This document shows positions 52,566 through 61,427 of a DNA stretch of 64,000 nucleotides, in pieces. The notes beneath the pieces are model-generated. The model did not search any database. It was not told where the DNA came from and saw only the letters and a program-made list of their open reading frames with translations. This DNA comes from Amylibacter sp. IMCC11727 (GTDB taxonomy: Bacteria > Pseudomonadota > Alphaproteobacteria > Rhodobacterales > Rhodobacteraceae): NCBI RefSeq assembly GCF_029854195.1, contig NZ_CP122960.1, positions 372,001 through 436,000 on the forward strand, in the 5' to 3' direction. The first letter of the stretch is position 1; each line of letters opens with the position of its first letter. The translations under genes were made by a program, and so were the position numbers.

Positions 52566-53930
52566 ATGAAGCATCGTCTATTTTCTGTTTTTCGTAAACC
52601 GCGCATTTTTGTGCATGATTTTTTCAAACAAGGGGTAGGGGCATCTGCGCTGATCACGCTTGGGCTGGCCTTGGTTGCGCCAACCACTGCCGTTGCTGGG
52701 CTAGAGGCGCGGATGTGCCTGAACATTCCGCAAGGGCATAATTTTGATTCCGATAGCGGGTTCATGGTTGTGGTGCGCAAGGCGCCCGCTGGTGCGACAG
52801 ACACTGTTCCCAAATACTATTTGGACGCCAAGATTGGCGCCGGCGATATCAAACTCGGGTTGAATGTACCGTCAAACATCAAACTCGATGACGGCAATAT
52901 TTTTGGGTTTAACGGTAAAACCTTGAAGGTCGGTCCCACATGCAAGACGTTCGCGCTGGGCACAACGGGCGAAAATGCAATAGATGCTTTCTCGCTTGAG
53001 GCAGATACGCAAATTGATGCAATGCTGCTGAATTTTAACGATTTCTGTGCAGATGAATTGAACCTTCAAATCATCAAAGATGGCGTTCTGCAAACCACTG
53101 CGCGGTTTTTGAACAGCAAGCAAAGATGCTGGGGCGATGATTTTGCCGGAGCCAAGCTTGTTCGCCGTATGAATGTCGTCAATTTTCAGGATCTTCGGCC
53201 AAAGTTGAAGTTGAGTGAATCGTCCGGCCAGTGGGAGGTTTTGTGCCGCATGCTTGAGTGCAATTTCGCCAAGACTATTTCAAACACAAATGCAAAATCC
53301 GATTCTGAAACGAATTCAAAGACGCATTCGGATAAAGTCACAGAATCGATCAAGGCGGGTTTGAAGGTCGAAGGGTTCAGTTCGGAGGTGTCGATCAGTC
53401 ATGAAAGCATGGAAAGTGTTACGCGGTCTGTCACAGAGAATATCTCAGAAAGCATGACGCGATCCAAAACGTTGAAGGTTGGGTATGATCAAACGCAGCG
53501 TAAGGATTTGAATATTGCAAGCATTTGGCAATATTCGTTGAACAACACCATGTCCAATGGGGATCAGGTAAAGATTTATACGGATTATTACGGATGTTCG
53601 TCGGAATCCTATGCGCCGATGTTTGCGCCCGGATCCATTGATGCGGATCAGTCCTGTCAGGGCGGGTTGGTCGGGTTGAATCGGTATTCGCAGCATGAAG
53701 ACTACGGAATTGATTGCAGCGCGGACGGCTGTATCGCAAGTGGTCCAGGATGCGACCTAGCCACCGTACAGGGACAGTGTTCGTTCCCGCGCGAGGATGC
53801 AATGAAGCTGTGTGACGCACATAAGGAATGTAAGGCGATTGTGTGCAATTCAGCGCTCGCCGTTTGCCAAGCACGGAAAGTCACCGACCTAATGGCTTGG
53901 GGCGGAATAAAAAGTTACATCGCGGAATAG
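52566..53930 (+). CDS. secreted Cys-rich protein with aerolysin-like Ser/Thr-rich core
   Basis: This 454-residue protein is not assignable to a named family. It has a long signal peptide (basic region of about 23 residues, cut after AVA near 44), an N-terminal domain (about 45-225), and a Ser/Thr-rich segment (236-306). That segment includes SNTNAKSDSETNSKTHSDKV and ESVTRSVTENISESMTRSK. Alternating Ser/Thr patterns like this form the membrane hairpins of aerolysin/ETX-MTX2 pore-formers. The tail (about 350-440) is Cys-rich and PAN-like; the whole protein has 16 cysteines. The upstream gap is very AT-rich, suggesting transfer. Confidence 0.65.
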   Translation: MKHRLFSVFRKPRIFVHDFFKQGVGASALITLGLALVAPTTAVAGLEARMCLNIPQGHNFDSDSGFMVVVRKAPAGATDTVPKYYLDAKIGAGDIKLGLNVPSNIKLDDGNIFGFNGKTLKVGPTCKTFALGTTGENAIDAFSLEADTQIDAMLLNFNDFCADELNLQIIKDGVLQTTARFLNSKQRCWGDDFAGAKLVRRMNVVNFQDLRPKLKLSESSGQWEVLCRMLECNFAKTISNTNAKSDSETNSKTHSDKVTESIKAGLKVEGFSSEVSISHESMESVTRSVTENISESMTRSKTLKVGYDQTQRKDLNIASIWQYSLNNTMSNGDQVKIYTDYYGCSSESYAPMFAPGSIDADQSCQGGLVGLNRYSQHEDYGIDCSADGCIASGPGCDLATVQGQCSFPREDAMKLCDAHKECKAIVCNSALAVCQARKVTDLMAWGGIKSYIAE

Positions 53931-53937
53931 GTAAATT

Positions 53938-53961
53938 GGGGCGCTTTGAGCGCCCCTATTT
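53938..53961 (+). terminator. Rho-independent terminator after the aerolysin-like gene
   Basis: GGGGCGCT at 53938-53945 pairs with AGCGCCCC at 53949-53956 around a 3-base loop, followed by TATTTT. It overlaps the stop codon of the convergent dioxygenase gene. Confidence 0.85.
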
Positions 53962-54786
53962 TGTCAGCGCGCAGCCTTCCACAGTAATCCTGTGCATATA
54001 GCGGCGGTGGCCTGCGTAATCGTTGATGGCTTTGTGCCAAAGCGCGCGGTTGTCCCACATGGTGATGTCACCTTCTTGCCAGCGCACGCGGCATTGGTAA
54101 TCGGGGTTTTGGCAATGCTCGAAAAGGAAGGCCAAAAGCGCCTTTGATTCCGGTTCTGCGAGGCCTTCGATGTGGGTTGTGAAATCGGGGTTCACATAAA
54201 GTGCTTTGCGCCCAGACAACGGGTGCGTGATGACCACGGGATGCAGCGCGTCTTGGGTGGCTTTGTCCTGGTTGTGTAGGCGGCCGCCCTTGGCCTGTTC
54301 ATGATCAAGCGTTGCCGCGCCAAAGGCGTGGCGCGAGGAATGCCATGCGCTGAGCCCGCCAAGAAACGTTTTCATTGGATCAGACAGCGCGTCATAGGCG
54401 GCGTATTGAGATGCAAAGCAGGTGTCACCGCCATAGGGGGGCAGATCAATCGCATGTAGGATCGAACACATGGCAGGGGCCGTGTCATAGGAATGATCGG
54501 TGTGCCACATTTCGCCAATGGCGGTTGTGTCGTCAGGATTTTTCAGAACCACCGCAATGTTCGGGTGAGACTCCAGCGGGGTGAAAAAGCGGTTCACGTT
54601 GATGTCGCCCCACCGCTGCGCAAACGCGATATGATCGTCGGGCGTGATGGTTTGGGCGCGAATGGTGATGACGGAATGGTCGATGAACGCTTGGCGAATG
54701 GTGGGCCAATGATCGTCATTGCGCACATCTGCACCGTGGATTTCTGCACCCACGGTGCCTGTCATGGGGATGACGGTTGGCACCAT
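53956..54786 (-). CDS. TauD/TfdA-family 2-oxoglutarate dioxygenase
   Basis: This 276-residue protein is an Fe(II)/2-oxoglutarate dioxygenase. The metal ligands are His and Asp in MWHTDHSY (about 93-100) and a distal His in WDNRALWHKAI; the arginine of HRRYMHR binds oxoglutarate. The family attacks taurine, alkyl sulfates, carnitine precursors and others. The start is 2 bases after the GlsB-type stop, so the two genes form an operon. Confidence 0.92.
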   Translation of the reverse strand: MVPTVIPMTGTVGAEIHGADVRNDDHWPTIRQAFIDHSVITIRAQTITPDDHIAFAQRWGDINVNRFFTPLESHPNIAVVLKNPDDTTAIGEMWHTDHSYDTAPAMCSILHAIDLPPYGGDTCFASQYAAYDALSDPMKTFLGGLSAWHSSRHAFGAATLDHEQAKGGRLHNQDKATQDALHPVVITHPLSGRKALYVNPDFTTHIEGLAEPESKALLAFLFEHCQNPDYQCRVRWQEGDITMWDNRALWHKAINDYAGHRRYMHRITVEGCALTK

Positions 54787-54788
54787 GG

Positions 54789-55046
54789 TTAGGTGCCTTT
54801 GCGCACCAATCGAATGATGAACAGCAAGATGACCGCGCCGATGGTGGCGTTGATGATGTTACCGATCAAACCGCCGCCGATCACCAAACCGATGCGGGGC
54901 AGAATAAGCGTGGCGATAAAGGCCCCCACGATGCCGACGACGATGTTGCCAAGCAGGCCAAAACCAAATCCTTTGACGATGAGACCCGCCAGCCAGCCCG
55001 CAATTGCGCCGACAATAATTAAAACCAGAATGCTTGTGATACCCAT
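54789..55046 (-). CDS. GlsB/YeaQ/YmgE-family membrane protein
   Basis: This 85-residue protein has the family pattern of three glycine-rich helices: IIVGAIAGWLAGLIVKG, GNIVVGIVGAFIATLIL and IGNIINATIGAVILLFIIRL. Members are induced by stress; their mechanism is not known. It lies immediately before the dioxygenase gene. Confidence 0.92.
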   Translation of the reverse strand: MGITSILVLIIVGAIAGWLAGLIVKGFGFGLLGNIVVGIVGAFIATLILPRIGLVIGGGLIGNIINATIGAVILLFIIRLVRKGT

Positions 55047-55114
55047 AAGTATGCTCCTTTTGATATGAGAAGCATCGCGTGTTCACGGGGATAGCGCAAG
55101 GGAATTGATTGCCC

Positions 55115-55774
55115 CTAACGGTTGGCCCTTTGGATCGCGTTGCGGAGTTTTTTGCTGGTGCGGCGCATTTCGGATTTGATGGCTTTGCTTGGAGTGCGGC
55201 TGTTGCCTGTCACTGCAACGCGGACGTTGTGGGCAAAGACCAATCGGTCTTTCACAAACACAAAGGACGTTTCAACATAGATCGGGATGGTCACAACGCC
55301 GATCAATTCGTACCCAGCCAGAACCACAAAGGATTTTTGTGTCGGGTCGTTGGCGACCAGATCGAGCGTTGCAGCGGTTTTACCGCCCGCGTTTTTGAAA
55401 ATGCGGTCTATCAGTTTGGGGTTCAAATCGCCCGTTGCGGATGTGCCTTTGCCACCGTTCACGCGGTGTTTTACACGATTGAAGACTGCGGCAAACAGTT
55501 GTTCGTACACTTCGGCATTGCTGCGATCCTTGCGGGAGCGAATGCTTGCGCCATAAAGGAAGATGCCTTCGTCAAACTCGCCCGCCTTTTCCAGTGGTTC
55601 GATCTTTTTGGTTTTGAAATAGAGCGACGGGAGCGGTTTGGCGTTGCCGTCTGCGTTTTCGTATTTGGGGGGAACGGGCACGCGGATCACCGCGTCGTTT
55701 ATCTGCAGGGATTGGGCGAATGCGGGGAAGGTCGCGCCCAGCGATAGGATCACGATCAGCAGAAGGGTGCGCAT
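55115..55774 (-). CDS. exported protein of unknown function
   Basis: This 219-residue protein has a signal peptide (MRTLLLIVILSLGATFPAFA, cut before QSLQ). The mature part is mixed alpha/beta and basic toward the C-terminus, ending in TSKKLRNAIQRANR. I do not recognise a family. The start at 55774 is set by the signal peptide; a longer frame upstream lacks one. Confidence 0.7.
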   Translation of the reverse strand: MRTLLLIVILSLGATFPAFAQSLQINDAVIRVPVPPKYENADGNAKPLPSLYFKTKKIEPLEKAGEFDEGIFLYGASIRSRKDRSNAEVYEQLFAAVFNRVKHRVNGGKGTSATGDLNPKLIDRIFKNAGGKTAATLDLVANDPTQKSFVVLAGYELIGVVTIPIYVETSFVFVKDRLVFAHNVRVAVTGNSRTPSKAIKSEMRRTSKKLRNAIQRANR

Positions 55775-55900
55775 AATAAGGCTCCGTTTTGGGTAGCATT
55801 GCGCGGATTGTGGCTGGGTACAACCCTGTGTGGTGGGGTTAGCCGCAGGGTTCAGCCGCCATGTGGGTTTGCTGTTACAGCGCGCCATTAAGGCGTCGGA

Positions 55901-55922
55901 AGGTGGGGTAAAACCCCACCCT
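55901..55922. repeat. REP-like hairpin repeat
   Basis: GGTGGGGT at 55902-55909 pairs perfectly with ACCCCACC at 55913-55920. It is followed by CTACGG and preceded by GCGTCGGAA. No T-run adjoins it. It lies 6 bases after the amidinotransferase stop and could protect its mRNA end. A half copy occurs at 37121. Confidence 0.7.
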
Positions 55923-55927
55923 ACGGT

Positions 55928-57049
55928 TTACTGTTTCGGGAAGTAATCCTCGCAGTCGCCTTCGCGGTAGACATCTGCGGTACAGCAGTGCAGGCCGCCG
56001 CCAAAGGCGTAGGCGTCGCGCAGATCAACTGGGATGACTTCGAGGCCGAGTTTGTCCATTTGCTCTTGCTGGTAGACTTCGGAGGCTTCGACGCAGACGG
56101 TTTTGGGATCGAGCGCCAGAACATTCATGGACAGCCAAGTGGAAGAGTAGCACAAGGGCGGTGGGGCGTTGTGTGCGGGTTGCGCCGCATCGACGATTTC
56201 CCAGCCGTTGTCGTTGAACATCTTGCGCTGTTCTTCGGGCAGGCGGCGCTGTGGGTTGTTTAGGATCAGACCCGGACGCAGCGGTGTGAACGTGGCGTCG
56301 ATGTGGATCGGATAGGGATCCCCAGGGAAATTCACGGTGTGAACGCGGTGATCGGGGAAGTGACGGCGCAGCCATTCGATGCCCTTGAGGTTCGTGGTGA
56401 AGCCGTGCTGTACGACGAGGTCTTTGCCAAAACGCAGAACGTCGGCGGCATCGAACAGGGGTTCTTCTTCGGTGGTGACGAAGAATTTCTTTTCGGCCCA
56501 TTCCAGACGTTTGGCCACACCGATTTTATCGGACAGGTAATCGGGGTGGTAATCCGCATCTGTCAGGCGCGGTTTTGGTGCGGCTTCGTGGCGGAAGTTG
56601 GTGTCTTCTTCCCAGTACTGCTGCATCAGCGGGCGGTAGCACAGGTATTCAAACCAGCGGCAGCGATAGGACATGGTGGCTTCGAGAATTTCGTGACCCA
56701 CTGTCAAAAGCACATCGCGCGGCGGCATACAGCCGAATTGGCTGTCTGTGTGGAAATCAGGCGTGGTGGCGGGTTTGGAAAAATCTGTCGGCGTTGGACG
56801 ATCCACGCGGATGCCGCGCTTTTCCAGCATGGACGCAAAGTTGTCGAGCAGCTCGTTCGCTTTGTCGATGGTTTCTTGCGGGCGGCGGCCCCATTGGCCG
56901 CGCATGTCGGAATCCTCTGGCACTTTGGCGTCGAGCGCGGGTTCTTCGGGTGGAATATGGCAATCATCGGCGCGGCCCACGATCACGTGGCGCAACGGAT
57001 CCCATTCGTTCCAGCTTTTGACTTCGGTTTTATCTGGTGACCATGCCAT
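55928..57049 (-). CDS. amidinotransferase, arginine:glycine amidinotransferase-like
   Basis: This 373-residue protein strongly resembles vertebrate AGAT (GATM). Shared landmarks are DPYPIHIDATF (catalytic His near 246), SSTWLSMNVLALD and the active-site GGGLHCCTADVYREG (Cys near 354). AGAT transfers the amidino group of arginine to glycine, giving guanidinoacetate; bacterial relatives also act on lysine or inosamines. The start at 57049 (MAWSPDK) is chosen over an ATG 60 bases upstream. No creatine genes lie nearby. Confidence 0.87.
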   Translation of the reverse strand: MAWSPDKTEVKSWNEWDPLRHVIVGRADDCHIPPEEPALDAKVPEDSDMRGQWGRRPQETIDKANELLDNFASMLEKRGIRVDRPTPTDFSKPATTPDFHTDSQFGCMPPRDVLLTVGHEILEATMSYRCRWFEYLCYRPLMQQYWEEDTNFRHEAAPKPRLTDADYHPDYLSDKIGVAKRLEWAEKKFFVTTEEEPLFDAADVLRFGKDLVVQHGFTTNLKGIEWLRRHFPDHRVHTVNFPGDPYPIHIDATFTPLRPGLILNNPQRRLPEEQRKMFNDNGWEIVDAAQPAHNAPPPLCYSSTWLSMNVLALDPKTVCVEASEVYQQEQMDKLGLEVIPVDLRDAYAFGGGLHCCTADVYREGDCEDYFPKQ

Positions 57050-57159
57050 GATTGAAATCTCCGTTATGCATTCCCATTTGTCACAAACAGAAAAGGGTCG
57101 TAAATTCAACGGAATTTTACCCCTTCGTTGCGGAAATTATGGGCCAGAAAGGATACCCT

Positions 57160-57906
57160 ATGGCTGTTGTTCGAATGTTGCTGGTTGGAGTGGTGCTGAC
57201 GCTGATGTCGTTTGGCCCTGTTGCAGCGCAAAATATGGCGGAAACCGTGCTGCGTGAATTGGTGCAGGAATTGGGTCCGTCAGGGGCGAAGATCAGCAAA
57301 CGTTCACAAACCGCGGTGGAAAACGGGGTGGAGTGGCGCGATGTTGTGATCACGCTGCCGCGTATTCAGGGGCGATTGGAATTGCCGTTTCTGCGGGCCG
57401 TGGAGGTGGAAAACAACGCCGTGGCGATCACTTATCCGGACACGATCACAGGTGTGGCAACGCCCGTGCGTGGTTTGCCAGCGATACGGATGACGGTGAC
57501 AGGTGCGATAGATCATGTGATCCAGAAACCTGGCCGTGCGCAGGTGCATGACGTTCGGATGGATGGGGTCACTGTGACCTTGGTTGGTACGAAACCAGCA
57601 TCGCAGGCCATCCTGACGATTACGGATTTCGACCTGAAACATACCGAAGATGTGGGTGTGCCGCTGCGTTTGAACCGTATTCGTGATGTGCCCATGTCAG
57701 GTGCGTTTGATCTGCATGTGTATGGCGGGCTCGCGGCGCTTGATCTGTTGATTGGTATGGGCGAGGTGAGCGAACAGCAGGGGGATTTCGCGCGGATGGT
57801 GGCCAGCATGTTTGCCGTAAAAGGTGCAGAGGGCGAGGATCATCTGAACGTGAAAATCGAAGCGCGCAAAAATGGCGCGTTTTTGATCAACGGCAACCCG
57901 CTTTAG
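57160..57906 (+). CDS. periplasmic protein of unknown function
   Basis: This 248-residue protein has a signal peptide (VRMLLVGVVLTLMSFGPVAA, cut before QNMAE). A beta-rich mature part follows with ERVEVENN-like repeats (RAVEVENNAVAITYP) and closes with NGAFLINGNPL. It may be related to DUF2125-type proteins, but weakly. The start at 57160 has AGAAAGGA upstream. It is divergent from the amidinotransferase, with about 110 bases between. Confidence 0.68.
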   Translation: MAVVRMLLVGVVLTLMSFGPVAAQNMAETVLRELVQELGPSGAKISKRSQTAVENGVEWRDVVITLPRIQGRLELPFLRAVEVENNAVAITYPDTITGVATPVRGLPAIRMTVTGAIDHVIQKPGRAQVHDVRMDGVTVTLVGTKPASQAILTITDFDLKHTEDVGVPLRLNRIRDVPMSGAFDLHVYGGLAALDLLIGMGEVSEQQGDFARMVASMFAVKGAEGEDHLNVKIEARKNGAFLINGNPL

Positions 57907-57996
57907 ACTCCCGTTCTTATCAAACAAAATTGAAGCGGCAGGGTTTTGTCACCCTGCCGTTTGCCGTATTGGTGTGGGAACGATAAGGAAACGAGC

Positions 57997-59340
57997 ATGA
58001 CACAGCTGGCAGATTTGGCACAACGGGTTTTGGACGCGGCAAATGCGGCGGGCGCAGATGCGGCGGACACGCTGATTGCGAAGGGGACATCGGTGTCAAT
58101 CGAAGTGCGCGAAGGGGCGTTGGAACATGCGGAACGTTCCGAGGGGATTGATCTGGGTCTGCGGGTTTTGATGGGGGCACGCCAAGCCTGTGTTTCTATT
58201 TCAGATGACAGCGCCACCAGTATTGCCATGATGGCCGAGCGAGCCGTTGCCATGGCCAAGGAAGCCCCCGAAGACCCAACCTGTGGATTGGCCGAACCTG
58301 ATCAATTGGCGCAGAATTGGGATGTCGATGCGCTCGAATTATTCGATGGGGGCGAAGCACCCAAGGCCGAAGAGCTGCAGCAGATGGCGATTGAGGCCGA
58401 AGCGGCGGCGCTGGCGGTGGACGGGGTATCCAAAGTGCAGGCGTCTGGTTCAGGTTTCAGCGATACATCGTTGTTTTTAGCTGCGACAAATGGGTTTCAA
58501 GGTGGGTATCGGCGCGGGTCTTATTCCACATCCTGTGTGGCCATTTCAGGCGAAGGTCTGACGATGGAGCGGGATTATCATGGTGAGGCGCGCAGTCATT
58601 TGACCGATCTACCAAGTGCAACAGAGATTGGCCGTTTGGCAGGGGAGCGCGCGGTTGAACGGGCTGGGGCGACGCGGCCACCGACGGGTGCGTATCCGGT
58701 TTTGTTTGATGAACGGATCGCGGCGAGTTTGGTTGGGCATCTGGCAGGGGCTGTGAACGGGTCGGCCATTGTGCGCGGCGCGAGTTATTTAAAAGACTCA
58801 CTGGGGGAACAGGTGTTGCCCAAAGGAATGTCGCTGATTGAGAACCCATCGCGCCCTCGTGTGGCGGGCAGCCGCCCGTTCGATGGGGAAGGGTTGCCTG
58901 TGGCAGAGCGGGCCATTGTGAAAGACGGGATTTTGCAAGGTTGGACCCTTGATCTGGCGACGGCGCGCAAACTCGGCATGGAAAGCACGGGCAATGCGAG
59001 CCGTGGGGTATCGTCGCCGCCATCGCCATCCACGGGGAATTTGACCCTGACCCAAGGGGATCAAAGCCGTGAGGATTTGATTGCCATGATGGGCACGGGA
59101 TTGGTGATTACGTCGATGATCGGGTCTACGATCAATCCAAACACAGGGGATTATTCGCGCGGGGCCGCAGGGTTTTGGGTGGAAAACGGTGAAGTGATTG
59201 GCCCTGTGAATGAATGCACTGTGGCGGGTAATCTATTGGATATACTGAAAAATATCACACCCGCCAATGATGCGCGTCAGCACCTGAGCCGCGTTGTGCC
59301 GAGCCTGTTGGTGGAAGGATTGACCATTGCCGGCGCATGA
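57997..59340 (+). CDS. pmbA: TldE/PmbA, non-catalytic subunit of the TldD-TldE protease
   Basis: This 448-residue protein has the PmbA/TldD fold. It lacks the HExxxH zinc motif of TldD, so it is the PmbA/TldE type. Typical stretches are EGIDLGLRVLMGARQACVSI at 46-65, FDERIAASLVGHLAGAVNGS and VISSMIG-like ending (LVITSMIGSTINPNTGDYSR). The TldD-TldE pair degrades unfolded peptides and matures some antibiotics. AAGGA precedes the ATG at 57997. Confidence 0.9.
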   Translation: MTQLADLAQRVLDAANAAGADAADTLIAKGTSVSIEVREGALEHAERSEGIDLGLRVLMGARQACVSISDDSATSIAMMAERAVAMAKEAPEDPTCGLAEPDQLAQNWDVDALELFDGGEAPKAEELQQMAIEAEAAALAVDGVSKVQASGSGFSDTSLFLAATNGFQGGYRRGSYSTSCVAISGEGLTMERDYHGEARSHLTDLPSATEIGRLAGERAVERAGATRPPTGAYPVLFDERIAASLVGHLAGAVNGSAIVRGASYLKDSLGEQVLPKGMSLIENPSRPRVAGSRPFDGEGLPVAERAIVKDGILQGWTLDLATARKLGMESTGNASRGVSSPPSPSTGNLTLTQGDQSREDLIAMMGTGLVITSMIGSTINPNTGDYSRGAAGFWVENGEVIGPVNECTVAGNLLDILKNITPANDARQHLSRVVPSLLVEGLTIAGA

Positions 59341-60103
59341 TCTGGACCTGTTGTTGGATGCGGCCAAGGCGGCGGGCGATATCGCGTTGAAGCATTTCAA
59401 GAACGATCCAGAAGTGTGGGAAAAAGACGATGATCAGGGGCCTGTGACGGTGGCTGATTTGGCGATCAATCGCATGTTAGAGGCCGAGTTGCAGGCGGCG
59501 CGGCCCGATTACGGTTGGCTGTCCGAAGAGACCGAAGATTCAGCGGCGCGATTGGGGAAAGAACGGGTGTTTATCCTTGATCCGATTGATGGAACGCGGG
59601 CGTTCATCATGGGGCATGAGAATTTTGCGCACTCCTTTGCAGTGGCGCAAAATGGTGTTGTCACAGCGGCGGTTGTGCATATGCCCGCAAAAGAAATGAC
59701 CTTTGCTGCGACGCGCGGGGGCGGGGCGACGATGAATGGTGCGCCCATCACGCCAAGCGATGTGGCAGAGCTGGCGCAGGCGGAGATTTTAGCGGCGAAA
59801 CCGATGATGGATGCGGGGTATTGGGCGGGGGGTGTGCCCCCTGTGAAGCGGAATTTCCGATCCTCGCTGGCGTATCGGTTGTGTTTGGTGGCCAAGGGTC
59901 AGTTTGACGCCATGATCACATTCCGCCCTGCGTGGGAATGGGATGTGGCCGCAGGGGATTTGATTTGTACCGAGGCAGGGGCCTGCGTGTTTGATGCCAA
60001 AGGGGAAACGCCGGTTTACAATTCTCCAGCTGCAAAAATTCCTGGAATGATCGCCTGTCCGTCCCAATTGAAAGCGCCGTTTTTGGCGCATTTGGTGGTC
60101 TGA
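59327..60103 (+). CDS. inositol-monophosphatase-family phosphatase, TTG start
   Basis: This 258-residue protein has the lithium-sensitive phosphatase motifs: GPVTVADLAIN, SEETED, DPIDGTRAFI (metal aspartates) and EWDVAAGDLICTEAGA. The family covers inositol phosphatase, CysQ-type nucleotidase and histidinol phosphatase. It starts with TTG inside the pmbA end (14-base overlap) behind AAGGA, so it is translated after pmbA. Confidence 0.88.
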   Translation: MPAHDLDLLLDAAKAAGDIALKHFKNDPEVWEKDDDQGPVTVADLAINRMLEAELQAARPDYGWLSEETEDSAARLGKERVFILDPIDGTRAFIMGHENFAHSFAVAQNGVVTAAVVHMPAKEMTFAATRGGGATMNGAPITPSDVAELAQAEILAAKPMMDAGYWAGGVPPVKRNFRSSLAYRLCLVAKGQFDAMITFRPAWEWDVAAGDLICTEAGACVFDAKGETPVYNSPAAKIPGMIACPSQLKAPFLAHLVV

Positions 60104-60143
60104 TGCAAACATGGCATACTTTAGTGGTGTTAGGATTGAACTG

Positions 60144-61427
60144 ATGCCTTCAAAGAGCCTGAGCGAAACCCTGTTGCGTGGCGCTGCGCGGATCACAGAG
60201 CCGTTGGCCCAGCACGAGTTGGCGCGGCGTGTGGCCCGTGGTGACGAAGACGCCAGCCGCGTGCATGAACGCCGTGGCAAAAGTGATATCGCGCGGCCCG
60301 ATGCCCAGATAATTTGGTTTCACGTCGAAGGCTTAGAGGGTGCGCTGCATTTGGCGGGAGTGATCCAGCAGTGTCGCGATGAGATGCCAGACATTCAGTG
60401 TTTGGTGACGACGCAGGATCAAATTCAGGATTTTGTGTTTGCGCTGCGCATGCCTGCCGGTGTGCTGCATCAATACGCGCCGTTTGATAAACCTGCGGCG
60501 GTGGAGCGGTTTTTGGATCATTGGAAACCTGATCTGTGCGTCTGGGCCTGTGATCGGTTGATGCCTGTGATGAATGCCGAAGTGGCGGCGCGAAATATTC
60601 CTGCGGTGCTGGCGAATGTGCGCGATGTGGACAAAGGCAATCCGCAATTTCGGTGGCTGCCGAGCATCGGTAAACCTGCGCTGAACAGTTTTGCGCAGAT
60701 ATTGGTGGCCCATGAAGACGCGCTAAAGCAGATGCAGCATTTTGGGGCGGACGCGACGGTTATGGGTCCGTTGCAAGAAGAGGCGTTGGCGTTGACCCAT
60801 GACGAGGCACGTCGATCACGATTGTCAAAACAGCTGGATGGGCGGCCAGTGTGGTTGGCCGCCAAAATTGGCGCGGATGAGATTGCGCCGATTTTGGAAG
60901 CGCACAAAAAGGCGCTGCGCCAGACCCATCGGTTGATGCTGATCGTTGTACCCTCTGATCCTGATGCCACGGATGCGGTGTGTGCCGCCTGCGAAGACTA
61001 TGGGCTGTATTACAAAAACAGTCATGATTTAGATGACTTACCGCCCAGAACGGATGTGATCGTGGCCAAGGGATTTGATGGTCTTGGTATTTGGTATCAA
61101 TTGGCGGCGGTGTGTTTTTTGGGCGGATCACTGGCAGCACGTGGCGGGCATACCCCGCTGGAGGCGGCGAATTTGGGATCGGCAATTATCCATGGGCCGC
61201 ATGTTGATAATTTCGCGGATATCTATTTGCGTCTGCAAAACGCCGGTGCAGCCATTGAAGTGGGATCGGTGGCGTCTTTGGTTGAAGCGGTGACAGAATT
61301 GGTTGTGCCTGATCGCGCGGCGGAAATGGCCCATGCTGGTTGGATGGTTAGCTCTGAAGGGGCGGATGCGACAGATGCGTTGGTTGCGGCGATTTGGGAT
61401 CATTTTCCGATGGGGGCCACATCATGA
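60144..61427 (+). CDS. 3-deoxy-D-manno-octulosonic acid transferase family protein (GT30), divergent
   Basis: This 427-residue GT-B protein has the KdtA C-terminal donor site FLGGSLAARGGHTPLEAANL and IHGPHVDNFADIY. Adjacent lpxK supports lipid A/Kdo work. The N-terminal motif usually SVGE (catalytic Glu) reads HVEGLEGALHLAG here, so it may be a divergent copy; a second kdtA may exist elsewhere. ATG at 60144 has AGGA 8 bases before it; ATG at 60111 is possible. It overlaps lpxK by 4 bases. Confidence 0.82.
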   Translation: MPSKSLSETLLRGAARITEPLAQHELARRVARGDEDASRVHERRGKSDIARPDAQIIWFHVEGLEGALHLAGVIQQCRDEMPDIQCLVTTQDQIQDFVFALRMPAGVLHQYAPFDKPAAVERFLDHWKPDLCVWACDRLMPVMNAEVAARNIPAVLANVRDVDKGNPQFRWLPSIGKPALNSFAQILVAHEDALKQMQHFGADATVMGPLQEEALALTHDEARRSRLSKQLDGRPVWLAAKIGADEIAPILEAHKKALRQTHRLMLIVVPSDPDATDAVCAACEDYGLYYKNSHDLDDLPPRTDVIVAKGFDGLGIWYQLAAVCFLGGSLAARGGHTPLEAANLGSAIIHGPHVDNFADIYLRLQNAGAAIEVGSVASLVEAVTELVVPDRAAEMAHAGWMVSSEGADATDALVAAIWDHFPMGATS

